A stretch of 64,000 bases of DNA, from NCBI RefSeq assembly GCF_938028775.1, contig NZ_CALIZG010000024.1:173246-237245 (forward strand). The letters run 5' to 3'. Positions 35,878 to 44,647 of this stretch are shown piece after piece. Positions within the stretch are counted from its first letter, which is position 1. The number at the start of each line of letters is the position of its first letter. The notes beneath the pieces were generated by a model. It did not search any database and was not told where the DNA came from. It worked only from the letters and a program-made list of their open reading frames with translations. Origin of the DNA: Mogibacterium diversum_A (GTDB taxonomy: Bacteria > Bacillota > Clostridia > Peptostreptococcales > Anaerovoracaceae). Made by a program: the position numbers and the translations under genes.

Positions 35878-37197
35878 CTATTTGCTATTTATCGCTGCTT
35901 TTGCAAGTGCATCAGCCATGTCGTTATACTTATCTCCCGAATGTCCTTTTACTTTCACGAAATTGATTCTCATATTCTTTCGGCATTCACGTATATAACT
36001 TTTGTAAGCCTTTGTCATATCGAGATTTGCCTTCCACTCATCATCAGCCCATTTCCCTACGCCTAGATAGTCATGGTAAATTACCACTGAATCGATCCCT
36101 TGCTTCTTACAGTACTCAATTGCCAGCTCTGCACCTTTGATTTCGCCAGCGACATTTCTTAGTTTACTACCTGCTTCATCTGTATAGAGCTTGTTTAGCT
36201 CTACAGTCTTTCCATCTACGAGGATTACCGCACCAGAAGCGTAGTTCCCCGTTGCGACATCATAGCTGCCATCGACATACGCCTTTACAGCATAGCCATC
36301 TTCTAGTGGTGCGGATGCTTTTTCTTCATATGCATAGATATCAGAGGTTAACTTCATGCTTTCAAGCACTTCTGGACCTACAAAACTCTCTGCTTCGCTT
36401 AGTCTTTCAAATCCCTTGTATTTAGAGTTCGGATATCCGTCAACCTGCATCTTACACTCATCCCAAGTACCATAGATGCCCGGAATCCTTCCTACCTTTA
36501 CAGCATAAAACTTTTTCTTTGACACCTTACTATCCTCGTTTGCCTCGAACTTTTTTAGAAATGATTTGCGATGAACCGGAGAGATTCCAAGAGCGCGTAG
36601 ACCGTCATAATGAGCAGCCGTTCCGTATCCCTTGTTGCTGGCGAACCCATATCCCGGGTATTCACCATCAAGCTCCTTCATAAACGAATCTCTCGCAACT
36701 TTTGCGACTATCGACGCTGCTGCGATAGAGTAGCATGTTGCATCGCCCTTAATGATCGGTTTTTGTGGTATCCCCTCAGACTCAAGGTCAACCGCATCAA
36801 CTAACAGCATTTCTATTTTCTCACCTTCAGGAAGTTTGTCCTGAACTTCCTTTATAGCTCTATGCATAGCAAGCTTTGTAGCATTAAGGATATTAATTTC
36901 ATCGATTTCCTTCGCAGTTGCGACACCAATCCCATATGCTATAGCACATTCACAGATTTTCTGGCTAAGCATATCTCTCTGCTTTTCAGTAACCTTCTTG
37001 GAATCGTCAACTCCAGGCACTCTAAAATCCGCTGGGAGCACAACGCATGCCGCATAAACGGGCCCCGCAAGTGGTCCACGACCAACCTCATCTATGCCCG
37101 CTATAATCTTTACACCTGATTTGCGTAGCTCATCTTCAATCTGAAGCAGCTCCTGCATCCTAATCTTTTTCTTTTCTTCACGTTCTTGCTTCGTCAT
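35878..37197 (-). CDS. rnhB: RNase HII - hybrid-binding domain - RNase HI fusion protein
   Basis: A 439-residue protein joining two RNases H. Residues ~25-220 are RNase HII, with catalytic Asp36 and Glu37 (GIDEVGRGP), Asp134 (LLVDAVD) and Asp152 (KGDA). Residues ~229-272 match the viroplasmin/hybrid-binding domain (KFYAVKVGRIPGIYGTWDEC), which grips RNA-DNA duplex. Residues ~305-439 are RNase HI, with Asp309 (YVDGSYD), Glu352 (GEIKGAE), Asp376 (IYHDY), His419 (KGHSG) and Asp429. Both active sites look complete. It would both remove R-loops or primers and excise single ribonucleotides. RNase HII is normally about 200-260 residues alone. It is upstream-adjacent to rbgA, as rnhB often is. Confidence 0.92.
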   Translation of the reverse strand: MTKQEREEKKKIRMQELLQIEDELRKSGVKIIAGIDEVGRGPLAGPVYAACVVLPADFRVPGVDDSKKVTEKQRDMLSQKICECAIAYGIGVATAKEIDEINILNATKLAMHRAIKEVQDKLPEGEKIEMLLVDAVDLESEGIPQKPIIKGDATCYSIAAASIVAKVARDSFMKELDGEYPGYGFASNKGYGTAAHYDGLRALGISPVHRKSFLKKFEANEDSKVSKKKFYAVKVGRIPGIYGTWDECKMQVDGYPNSKYKGFERLSEAESFVGPEVLESMKLTSDIYAYEEKASAPLEDGYAVKAYVDGSYDVATGNYASGAVILVDGKTVELNKLYTDEAGSKLRNVAGEIKGAELAIEYCKKQGIDSVVIYHDYLGVGKWADDEWKANLDMTKAYKSYIRECRKNMRINFVKVKGHSGDKYNDMADALAKAAINSK

Positions 37198-37247
37198 AGT
37201 TAGACACTCTTCTCATACATACGTTTATACCCTAACAACATGCCAAT

Positions 37248-38135
37248 TTATTTGAGCACTGGTCTTTCTAGTGTAATATTCCCTATTGTTCCCGCTCTAA
37301 ATTCATCTAAAATTGCACGGCCAGTTCTCTCATAGTCTATGCGCTTACCAGCCTGAATAAATCCTCTTTTCAAAGCAATTGACTCCATATCACAAAGCAC
37401 CGGATCTAAAGCCTCGCCATACTCGTTATACACATCTTCGTCTTCGCTCATAAGACCGTCAATCTTATATCTTGCGATGAGTTCTTCTGGGTAGTTTTCT
37501 CTTAAAACCTTAAGTAGTTCATATGCTAGGTCTTGTACATTTAGAATCTCATCCTTGATGCTTCCACAAAAAGCGAGATTTAACCCCACATGTGGATCTT
37601 CGAACTTCGGCCAGAGAATTCCCGGTGTATCGAGAAGTTGCATGCCATTCTCCAGTGTAACCCATTGTTTTCCCTTTGTTACACCTGGTCTATCTCCAGT
37701 CTTGGCACTTTTCTTTCCAATGAGTCTATTAATAAACGAGGACTTACCTACGTTAGGAACACCTACAATCATCATTCTAAGAGGCCTCCTTAGAGAGCGC
37801 TCCTTGTTTCTCTCCTGCTGAAGCTTATCAAGAATTTTATAAAAAGCTTTTATATTTTCTCCATTTCTGGAATCAACAGGCAGTGCAGTATCTCCACTCG
37901 ACTCAAAGTAAGCTTTCCACTCATCCGTTACACGCTTGTCAGCAAGATCGCATTTACCTAGAATAACCACGCGCTTTTTCCCCGAAATCAATTCATCGAT
38001 AATAGGGTTTCTACTGGAAAGCGGAATTCTGCTGTCCACTATTTCAACTACGAGATCCACAGCCTTTAAGTTCTCTTGGATGAGCTCTCGAGTTTTTTTC
38101 ATATGTCCGGGATACCAATTAATGTTATTAATCAT
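37248..38135 (-). CDS. rbgA: Ribosome biogenesis GTPase RbgA (YlqF)
   Basis: A circularly permuted GTPase for late 50S subunit assembly. Starts INWYPGHMKKT, the family hallmark. The G4-like LGKCDLA precedes the G1 loop GVPNVGKSSF, and DTPGILWPK is G3. The ATG at 38135 has AGGAGA upstream, and a terminator stem (38152-38186) would lie inside the longer alternative starting at 38168. The short form has 295 residues. Confidence 0.93.
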   Translation of the reverse strand: MINNINWYPGHMKKTRELIQENLKAVDLVVEIVDSRIPLSSRNPIIDELISGKKRVVILGKCDLADKRVTDEWKAYFESSGDTALPVDSRNGENIKAFYKILDKLQQERNKERSLRRPLRMMIVGVPNVGKSSFINRLIGKKSAKTGDRPGVTKGKQWVTLENGMQLLDTPGILWPKFEDPHVGLNLAFCGSIKDEILNVQDLAYELLKVLRENYPEELIARYKIDGLMSEDEDVYNEYGEALDPVLCDMESIALKRGFIQAGKRIDYERTGRAILDEFRAGTIGNITLERPVLK

Positions 38136-38151
38136 AATTTCTCCTAAGAAA

Positions 38152-38186
38152 AATGCATACCGCAGCAATATGCTGAGGTATGCATT
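38152..38186 (-). terminator. Terminator between rplS and rbgA
   Basis: A 10-base-pair stem (38152-38161 with 38177-38186), an inner 5-base-pair stem and a 3-base loop, followed on the minus strand by TTTTTCTT. It may act as a partial terminator, since rbgA starts only 17 bases on. Confidence 0.75.
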
Positions 38187-38210
38187 ATTATCCTTGCTCG
38201 TAAGCTAAGA

Positions 38211-38552
38211 CTATTTTGCCTTCTTGATTCTAGCAGCCTTACCTGTTCTCTCACGCATGTAATTAAGCTTAGCTCTTCTAACACGGCCCTTCTTAACTAC
38301 CTCAATCTTGTCAACCTTAGGTGAGTGCATTGGGAAAGTCTTCTCAACACCGATTCCCTGTGCAAGTCTTCTTACAGTGAAAGTCTGAGAAATGCCGCCA
38401 TTCTGCATCTTGAGCACATAGCCTTCGAATACCTGGATTCTCTCTCTCTGACCCTCGATAATCTTAACATGTACCTTTACAGTATCACCGACATTGAACT
38501 CAGGAACATCATTCTTCTTATAATCCTGAGTAATCTGATCTAAAATATTCAT
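38211..38552 (-). CDS. rplS: 50S ribosomal protein L19
   Basis: A 113-residue protein of the 30S-50S interface. The typical MNILDQITQDY opening, VKVHVKIIEGQRERIQVFEG and the basic RRAKLNYMRERTGKAARIKK tail are present. It is preceded by a strong GGAGGA and stands apart from trmD/rimM, with which it is often linked. Confidence 0.96.
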   Translation of the reverse strand: MNILDQITQDYKKNDVPEFNVGDTVKVHVKIIEGQRERIQVFEGYVLKMQNGGISQTFTVRRLAQGIGVEKTFPMHSPKVDKIEVVKKGRVRRAKLNYMRERTGKAARIKKAK

Positions 38553-38681
38553 CGTTATTCCTCCTCTCTCTCAAAGACGTTCGTAGCATGTTTCTTCATC
38601 GAGCTCTGCCCGTTACTTGCATAGCTAGAGGACCGTCCGTAATAACTTTTGTATGATATCATACCAATGCTCGTATTGCAA
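38553..38681 (-). promoter_or_regulatory. rplS promoter and structured leader (candidate L19 leader)
   Basis: Leftward -35 TTGCAA (38676-38681), 17-base spacer, -10 TATCAT (38653-38658). The transcript would carry a leader of about 94 bases with several complementary segments (for example GGACGGTCC early in it). Autoregulatory L19 leaders are known in Bacillota, but I could not confirm the consensus. Confidence 0.4.
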
Positions 38682-38705
38682 GGGTTAAAAGTGTTTCTAT
38701 TAAAT

Positions 38706-38723
38706 AGCCCGATAACGCGGGCT
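38706..38723 (-). terminator. Weak terminator of the xerD-like gene
   Basis: A 6-base-pair GC-rich stem (38706-38711 with 38718-38723) just past the stop, followed by ATTTAATAG on the minus strand. Confidence 0.45.
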
Positions 38724-38728
38724 TCATT

Positions 38729-39610
38729 TTATGCTCTTGGATGTGTCCTGCTGTATACGTCTTTTATTCTAATATTCGTCACAGATAGATAAGCAATACC
38801 TACAGACATATCATCAAATCCCATAAGCTCCTGAAGTGTCTTGAGATCGCCACCATTCTGCAGAATATGTACTGCGAAGCTATTTCTTAGAATCTGTGGA
38901 GTCATACGGTCTTCTATACCTATCATCGCACCGTATTCCTTCAGCATCTTCCAAATTCCCTGCCTGGTCAGAGGCTGTCCTCTAAAATTGATAAACACAT
39001 AGCTATCATCCGTAACCTCTGTACGAGCCAGACCCGAATATGCCGTATCTCTGTACCTTCTAAGAGCTTTCTGCGCATACGAACCTAACGGTACGATTCT
39101 GCTCTCTCCCTCGCCATCTCGAAGAGTTACAAAATTCATCTTGAGATTAACATCTTCGAACTTTAGACGCACGACCTCAGTTACTCTAGCGCCCGTTCCA
39201 TACATGAACTCAAATAGAGCTGTATCCCTAATTCCTTTTACAGTCTGATCTGGCAGCGATAGAAGCTTCTCAACCTCTTCAATTGACAAGAATTCAATCT
39301 GTCTCTTATCATTCTTTGCAGATTTAATCTTAGAGAAAGGATTCTCCGTCACTTCACCAGTTTCAATCCCATAATCGTAAAATGTTCTGAGTGATGAAAG
39401 TTTGCGATTGATTGTCGCTTTAGATTTGCTTGCATTATTTAACTCTAAGATATATGCAATTGAATCGCTCTCTTTGCATTCTGCAAGATCTCTACCACTA
39501 TGACACTCAAGGAATTTCGCAAATGAGATAACGTCCCTCTTGTAAGCCACTAAAGTATTATCAGCTTTGCCTTTTGTATCCCTTAGATACGTAATAAATT
39601 CATTAATCAT
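38729..39610 (-). CDS. XerD-like tyrosine recombinase with a degraded active site
   Basis: A 293-residue protein with the two-domain layout of XerC/XerD and the ending THPRA usual for XerD. Of the catalytic set, Arg142 (GTGARVTE), Arg242 (TPQILRNSF) and the nucleophile Tyr274 are kept. The Lys of GKG is Glu167 (DGEGES), the first His of HxxR is Gln239 and the His/Trp before the Tyr is Phe265 (MGFDD). Three of six catalytic positions are therefore changed. It may be a non-catalytic paralogue or partner subunit. It precedes no mobile genes and lies next to a Nudix gene. Confidence 0.82.
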   Translation of the reverse strand: MINEFITYLRDTKGKADNTLVAYKRDVISFAKFLECHSGRDLAECKESDSIAYILELNNASKSKATINRKLSSLRTFYDYGIETGEVTENPFSKIKSAKNDKRQIEFLSIEEVEKLLSLPDQTVKGIRDTALFEFMYGTGARVTEVVRLKFEDVNLKMNFVTLRDGEGESRIVPLGSYAQKALRRYRDTAYSGLARTEVTDDSYVFINFRGQPLTRQGIWKMLKEYGAMIGIEDRMTPQILRNSFAVHILQNGGDLKTLQELMGFDDMSVGIAYLSVTNIRIKDVYSRTHPRA

Positions 39611-39645
39611 AACCTAACCCCCCGTTATAATTATATGCACCCGGT

Positions 39646-40182
39646 TTAGATAATTCCCGCACTTCTAGCAAACAGTACACCTGCAACCGTCTTGCCATCT
39701 TCAATATCCCCGGACATTATCCTTCTAATGACCTCATCAGGTGCCATCTGAACGATATCGATATCCTCTGTCTCATCGAAATCGGTTTTCCCTGGGCTGA
39801 GATTACGACAAGCATAAAACTCAAGTATCTCTTCAGAATATCCAACGCATGGAGCCATTCGAAAGAGCTTAACCATTTGTCCCGCTGAATATCCTGTCTC
39901 TTCTCTGAGTTCACGCTTTGCTGCGTCCTCGAACGACTCTCCAGGATCAACTTTCCCTGCCGGAAGTTCAATAACCTGTCTTCTGAGAGCCTGTCGCCAT
40001 TGTTTTACAAATACTATTTTTCCATCTTCTGTAATCGGTATAAGTACTGCAGCTCCCCCATGCACAACAATATCTCTATACGAGATCTTATCATTGACTG
40101 CTAAAATCTTATCCCTTCTAATGTCAAAAATCTTCCCTTTGTATACAATATCCGACTCTAATGTTTTTTCCTCATAAGCCAT
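39646..40182 (-). CDS. nudF: ADP-ribose pyrophosphatase (Nudix)
   Basis: A 178-residue Nudix enzyme. The box GKVDPGESFEDAAKRELREE followed by TGY is intact, and the AAVLIPITEDGKIVFVKQWR entry matches ADP-ribose pyrophosphatases. It would hydrolyse ADP-ribose to AMP and ribose 5-phosphate. It has its own promoter at 40211-40238. Confidence 0.88.
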   Translation of the reverse strand: MAYEEKTLESDIVYKGKIFDIRRDKILAVNDKISYRDIVVHGGAAVLIPITEDGKIVFVKQWRQALRRQVIELPAGKVDPGESFEDAAKRELREETGYSAGQMVKLFRMAPCVGYSEEILEFYACRNLSPGKTDFDETEDIDIVQMAPDEVIRRIMSGDIEDGKTVAGVLFARSAGII

Positions 40183-40210
40183 AAATATTCCTGCATACCC
40201 TCCATTTACT

Positions 40211-40238
40211 AATATAACTTTATCACAATTTATGTTAA
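40211..40238 (-). promoter_or_regulatory. Candidate nudF promoter
   Basis: Leftward TTAACA (40233-40238), 16-base spacer, TATATT (40211-40216). Confidence 0.45.
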
Positions 40239-40314
40239 TAGCATGCCATTATACTTAAAAAAAACAAAAAAAGCTTGAATTTTCGCTTGAAATTTACGTA
40301 TTTTCTAAAATTAT

Positions 40315-40355
40315 AAAAAATCCCTCGTAATTTTACTTAAAATCGAGGGATTTTG
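40315..40355 (-). terminator. Terminator downstream of the unknown gene at 40552
   Basis: A 7-base-pair GC stem extended by A:T pairs (to about 11) around a 16-base loop, with T-runs on both strands. It lies about 200 bases past the unknown gene's stop, so its client is not certain. Confidence 0.5.
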
Positions 40356-40551
40356 CAAATTAAAAATTATGTGTTGCTCTCATATTCACACACGCACATG
40401 CGCAAGAAATAAGATACGACTTAATAGTATCACCGAAAGATTTTCCCTTCAGCACATCTTTAGTTAGACGAAATTTGAACTAGTAGTGAAAACAAATTTG
40501 AACTCACGAATATATAAATGATTTTCATTTAGCCATTTACCCTTAATGGTA

Positions 40552-40890
40552 CTAGTAAAGTCCAAGATTCGTGGCAAATGCATGCATAAATCTCATCTTC
40601 CACTTCTTCCATGTGTTGATATGAGCGAAATCATCGAAGCCACCCCCTCTGATTTTGACACTGCTAATAACCCCTTGCCTATAATAATCAGGTATTTCTT
40701 CAAGGGCTCTCCTAAGACAATCAAGTTTGACAATTGCGTCATCTATCCTATGATCCTGTCCAGATTCATAATTGGAACTCATTGCGATTTTCTCTAATCG
40801 TTCCATATCGCGAATCATCCACACACATTGGTAATAAACTTCTCTCGGCAGACATCGCTCGCCTTCAATTCGATATTGATACTCTTTCAT
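40552..40890 (-). CDS. Hypothetical protein
   Basis: A 112-residue soluble protein starting MKEYQYRIEGERCLPREVYY. It is charged and mostly helical, with a region rich in Met/Arg (QCVWMIRDMERLEKIAM) and an aromatic, basic C-terminus (INTWKKWKMRFMHAF). No family was recognised. The ATG at 40890 follows AGGAGG; a longer frame to 40965 would put a hydrophobic stretch in front but lies before the ribosome site. It is separated from hpt by a terminator and from nudF by a 369-base gap, so it is probably expressed alone. Confidence 0.65.
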   Translation of the reverse strand: MKEYQYRIEGERCLPREVYYQCVWMIRDMERLEKIAMSSNYESGQDHRIDDAIVKLDCLRRALEEIPDYYRQGVISSVKIRGGGFDDFAHINTWKKWKMRFMHAFATNLGLY

Positions 40891-40942
40891 ACATATTCCT
40901 CCTTTACACATTAAGTCTAAGAAAAAAATATAAAAAAATAAA

Positions 40943-40964
40943 TGGACCCGCATAAACAGGTCCA
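40943..40964 (-). terminator. Terminator of the tig-hpt gene block
   Basis: A 6-base-pair stem (40943-40948 with 40959-40964) with a 10-base loop. On the minus strand it is followed by TTTATTTTTTTATATTTT. Confidence 0.65.
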
Positions 40965-41005
40965 AAAATTTCTATAAAAGTTATTATTTAATTAGTTTTC
41001 ATACG

Positions 41006-41557
41006 TTATTCTCCAGGCTGAAGATAGCTAATATACGGAAGTCCTCTGTACTTCTGATCAAAATCAAGTCCATAACCAATTATAAATAAATCATCGACAG
41101 TAAATCCGATATAATCAGCTACAAAACCAGTTGTTCGGCGTGATGGCTTGTCCAGCATTGTGCAAACCTTGATGGTCTTGGGATTTCTCTCCTTAAGCTT
41201 TTCAAGCAGGAAAGTAAGAGTAGTACCCGTATCGACTATGTCCTCAATGATAAGTACATTCTTTTGGTATAGGTTCATATCCGTATCCATCTTAATCTTA
41301 ACGACTCCAGAGCTTGTAGTGCTTGAGCCGTAGCTGCTGGCCTTAATAAAGTCAATGCTCGTATCTATCGTCAGTTCCTTTAATAGATCACACATCCACA
41401 GCACAGAGCCCTTAAGAGTACCTATTACTATAAGCTCCTCTCCTTCAAAGTCCGTAGAAATCTGCTTTGCAAGCTCCTTTGCACGCTCTCTAATCTGCTC
41501 TTCAGTATATAGGATTTTCCCAAAAATTCCGCTTTCCGAAGCCTTAATATTAGCCAT
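41006..41557 (-). CDS. hpt: Hypoxanthine phosphoribosyltransferase
   Basis: A 183-residue purine-salvage enzyme making IMP or GMP from hypoxanthine or guanine and PRPP. The PRPP motif VLIIEDIVDTGTTL and the DKPSRRTTGFVADYIGF tail are diagnostic. It is the last gene of the block that begins with tig. Confidence 0.94.
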   Translation of the reverse strand: MANIKASESGIFGKILYTEEQIRERAKELAKQISTDFEGEELIVIGTLKGSVLWMCDLLKELTIDTSIDFIKASSYGSSTTSSGVVKIKMDTDMNLYQKNVLIIEDIVDTGTTLTFLLEKLKERNPKTIKVCTMLDKPSRRTTGFVADYIGFTVDDLFIIGYGLDFDQKYRGLPYISYLQPGE

Positions 41558-41616
41558 TTGCTCCCTCCACTTTAATAATAATCACGGTATACACTTCTTA
41601 AAAAGATTAAATTATT

Positions 41617-42213
41617 CTATTCTCCGTAGTTTTCCAGCAGTTTCTCGATTTCATCTAATAGAACTTCATGCCCTGATTTCTTGAGCGCACTTACCGGAAT
41701 AATCTTATCCGCCTTACTCATACCTAAAGTCTTTCGGATTTCTAAGATGTTTTTACTACGCTGATTAGATGATACTTTGTCAGCTTTCGTCGCCACAACG
41801 ATGCCGTCTAAATCGAAATACTTAAGATAATCATACATCTGAACATCCTGGGCAGAAGGTTTGTGTCTGATATCAACTAGCTGAATCACCTTGAGGAGGC
41901 CTTCTCTATTCTCAAGATAGCTTTCCATCATCGCGCCCCACTTTTCAGACTCAGATTTTGATACTCTTGCATAACCATATCCTGGTAAATCGACAATCCT
42001 GAACTCATCATTTATCCTATAAAAATTGATAGTTCTAGTCTTGCCAGGGCTGCCGCTAACTCTTGCTAGATTTTTTCTTCTAGTCAGCAAGTTAAGCAGC
42101 GATGATTTACCTACATTTGACCTACCCGCAAAAGCTATCTCTGGCACACTAGGTTCAGGGTATTGCATAGGTTTGACTGCGACTGCTTCTAGTTCAGATT
42201 TATTTATCTGCAT
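41617..42213 (-). CDS. engB: Ribosome biogenesis GTP-binding protein EngB (YsxC)
   Basis: A 198-residue GTPase for 50S assembly. G1 GRSNVGKSSLL, G3 DLPGYGYARV, G4 TKADK and G5 SALKK are all present. The conserved lon-engB order is kept, with a 12-base gap. Confidence 0.95.
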   Translation of the reverse strand: MQINKSELEAVAVKPMQYPEPSVPEIAFAGRSNVGKSSLLNLLTRRKNLARVSGSPGKTRTINFYRINDEFRIVDLPGYGYARVSKSESEKWGAMMESYLENREGLLKVIQLVDIRHKPSAQDVQMYDYLKYFDLDGIVVATKADKVSSNQRSKNILEIRKTLGMSKADKIIPVSALKKSGHEVLLDEIEKLLENYGE

Positions 42214-42225
42214 CTCTCATCCTCT

Positions 42226-44574
42226 TTAACTACTTGCTTTATCCTGTTTTTTGCTCGCCTCATCCTCAAGTATGATCTCTTTAAATGCATCTTCAACTGT
42301 CTCGAGGAACACAAAATCAATCTTTTTGCGGACTGATAGCGGTATTTCTTCAGTATCACGCTTATTGTCAGCAGGTAGAAGTATTTTTCTAATCCCCTGC
42401 CTGTACGCTGCGAGCACTTTCTCCTTGATTCCACCTACCGGCAGGATTCTACCCCTCAGTGTAATCTCACCAGTCATAGCTACATCTCTTCTAACATTTT
42501 TGCCGGACAGTGTAGAAAACAGTGCTGAGCACATCGTCACACCTGCAGATGGTCCATCTTTTGGAGTTGCACCTTCGGGAATATGGACTTGAATATCGTT
42601 TTCCTTAAATGTACTATCTGGAATTTCATATTTCGAAGCTACAGATCTGATATAACCCAGAGCTGCCTGAGCCGACTCCTTCATCACGTCCCCCATCTGA
42701 CCAGTCAGTATGAGTTTTCCGCTTCCCGGCATCTTGATTGTTTCAATCTCAAGGGTTACCCCTCCAACAGCTGTCCATGCCATCCCCGTTGTTACACCAA
42801 TCTGAGGACTTAAATCATCGAGATCCTCTCTAAATATTTTTTTACCCAGATACTTTTCAAGGTTTCTAGATGTAATTAAGTACCTATGCTTCTTCTCAGT
42901 TAAAATATTTTTTGCTACTTTACGGCAAATCGATCCAATTGCACGCTCCAGATTACGAACACCAGCTTCTCTCGTATAGTAGTTGATTATATCGCGAATT
43001 GCTGATTCAGAGAACGATAGCTGACTCTTTCTTATAGCATGCTCCTTAAGCTGCTTTGGAATCAGGTAATTCTCTGCAATATGAACCTTTTCCTCCTCGA
43101 TATAACTTGAGAGTTCAATGACTTCCATTCTATCTAGTAAAGCTCTTGGAATGGTCTGAGTTGTGTTTGCGGTTGTTATAAACATTGCTCTCGATAGATC
43201 AAATGGCACTTCAAGATAATGATCTGTAAACGTCTTGTTCTGTTCTGGATCCAGCACTTCTAGCAGTGCGGATGCAGGATCCCCCCTAAAATCGCTTCCA
43301 ATCTTATCAATCTCATCGAGTAAGAACAGCGGATTATTCGTCCCAGCTTCTATGAAGTTATTGATAACTCTACCAGGAATTGCGCCAACATAGGTGCGTC
43401 TATGCCCCCTGATCTCGGCCTCATCACGAACTCCACCTAACGACATCCTCACAAACTCTCTATTAGTAGCATGAGCAATTGACCGAGCTATAGATGTCTT
43501 TCCGACGCCCGGAGGTCCAACGAGGCAGATGATGGGTCCCTTTGCTCCTTTTGTAAGGTGCATAACAGCGAGCTGCTCGATAATCCTCTCTTTAACCTTT
43601 GTTAGACCGTAATGCTCGTTATTAAGTGTTTTTTCCGCTTTTCTGATGTTCGTATTAACCCTTGACTCTTTGTTCCAAGGAAGCTCCAAAATAGTCTCTA
43701 TGTAGGTCCTGCTCACGTTTGCATCAGGGCTCATCATATTCATCTTATGGAATTTATTTATCTCCTTGCGGATCTTTTCATCCACCTTCTCATCGAGCCT
43801 TAGCTCATCTAGTTTCTTTAGCCATTCATTAACTTCATCCTCAGTGTCATCATCGTTCTCGCCGAGCTCCTCTTTGATTACATTGAGCTGTTCACGAAGA
43901 TAATACTCACGCTGGCCTTTGTTCATATTTTGCATAACGCGATTGTTTATGCGCTTTGTTAGTGTCAAAACCTCGTTTTCCCTGGAAATTGTCTCAATGA
44001 GCTGCTCTATCAACTCATTGACTGAATTCAGCTCTAGTAGCCCTTGCAGAACATCAAACGGCACAGCAAGTTCCCCCGCTATAGTATATGCGAGTTCAAC
44101 TGGATCATCTACTCCATCTATCAGAGCACGCGCAGCAGCTTCTCCGGAGTTACTCATCTCGACATAACTGAAGTAAGTCTCCTTAAGCACTCTTACAAGA
44201 GCCATAACATTTAGCTCATAATTTTCTTCAGAAATAGAATCAAGTACTTCGTAATCGCAATATAGAGTGTCATCTTCGTCATATACTGCAGAAAGCCTAA
44301 TACGGTTTACACACTCTGCGAGCACTCTCACGTACTCCTCATGGCGCTTTATAACTTGTTTAACACGAATCTCTACACCAGTCGTGAATATATCCTCTTC
44401 CTTTGGTGCATTTACAGAAATGTCTCTTTGAGTTGCTACAATGAGATGTTTATCTTCGCTCATAGCAGCATCAAGCGATTTAAGGGACTTGTCTCTTCCG
44501 ATATCAAATCCAACTATTGTATTTGGAAAGAATGTCTGTCCCCTAAGTGGTATGAATGGTACTCTAACTTTCAT
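42226..44574 (-). CDS. lon: ATP-dependent protease Lon
   Basis: A 782-residue LonA. It has an N-terminal substrate domain, Walker A GPPGVGKTSIA, Walker B PLFLLDEIDKIG and a C-terminal protease with catalytic Ser in PKDGPSAGV and Lys in GGIKEKVLAAYR. It degrades misfolded and regulatory proteins. A hairpin (44600-44630) separates it from clpX. Confidence 0.96.
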   Translation of the reverse strand: MKVRVPFIPLRGQTFFPNTIVGFDIGRDKSLKSLDAAMSEDKHLIVATQRDISVNAPKEEDIFTTGVEIRVKQVIKRHEEYVRVLAECVNRIRLSAVYDEDDTLYCDYEVLDSISEENYELNVMALVRVLKETYFSYVEMSNSGEAAARALIDGVDDPVELAYTIAGELAVPFDVLQGLLELNSVNELIEQLIETISRENEVLTLTKRINNRVMQNMNKGQREYYLREQLNVIKEELGENDDDTEDEVNEWLKKLDELRLDEKVDEKIRKEINKFHKMNMMSPDANVSRTYIETILELPWNKESRVNTNIRKAEKTLNNEHYGLTKVKERIIEQLAVMHLTKGAKGPIICLVGPPGVGKTSIARSIAHATNREFVRMSLGGVRDEAEIRGHRRTYVGAIPGRVINNFIEAGTNNPLFLLDEIDKIGSDFRGDPASALLEVLDPEQNKTFTDHYLEVPFDLSRAMFITTANTTQTIPRALLDRMEVIELSSYIEEEKVHIAENYLIPKQLKEHAIRKSQLSFSESAIRDIINYYTREAGVRNLERAIGSICRKVAKNILTEKKHRYLITSRNLEKYLGKKIFREDLDDLSPQIGVTTGMAWTAVGGVTLEIETIKMPGSGKLILTGQMGDVMKESAQAALGYIRSVASKYEIPDSTFKENDIQVHIPEGATPKDGPSAGVTMCSALFSTLSGKNVRRDVAMTGEITLRGRILPVGGIKEKVLAAYRQGIRKILLPADNKRDTEEIPLSVRKKIDFVFLETVEDAFKEIILEDEASKKQDKASS

Positions 44575-44599
44575 ACTCCCTCCTTATGTCCCTATACCA

Positions 44600-44630
44600 C
44601 AAGACGGCATCAAACATTAATGCCGCCTTG
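44600..44630 (-). other. Hairpin between clpX and lon
   Basis: An 11-base-pair stem with one mismatch (44600-44610 with 44620-44630) and 9-base loop. No T-run follows, so it is more likely an mRNA processing or stability element than a terminator. Confidence 0.45.
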
Positions 44631-44647
44631 AGATATCATTTGAAATT

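Larger units (their letters stand above)
40183..40551. other. Gene-free gap with terminator and short direct repeat
   Basis: Contains the nudF promoter, a terminator stem (7 base pairs, 40321-40327 with 40344-40350, flanked by A and T runs) and an 11-base direct repeat (40471-40481 and 40494-40504). No coding region was found. Confidence 0.5.

Noticed and set aside
44600..44630. Terminator between clpX and lon
   Set aside because: The stem is good but no T-run follows, so it was kept only as a hairpin.
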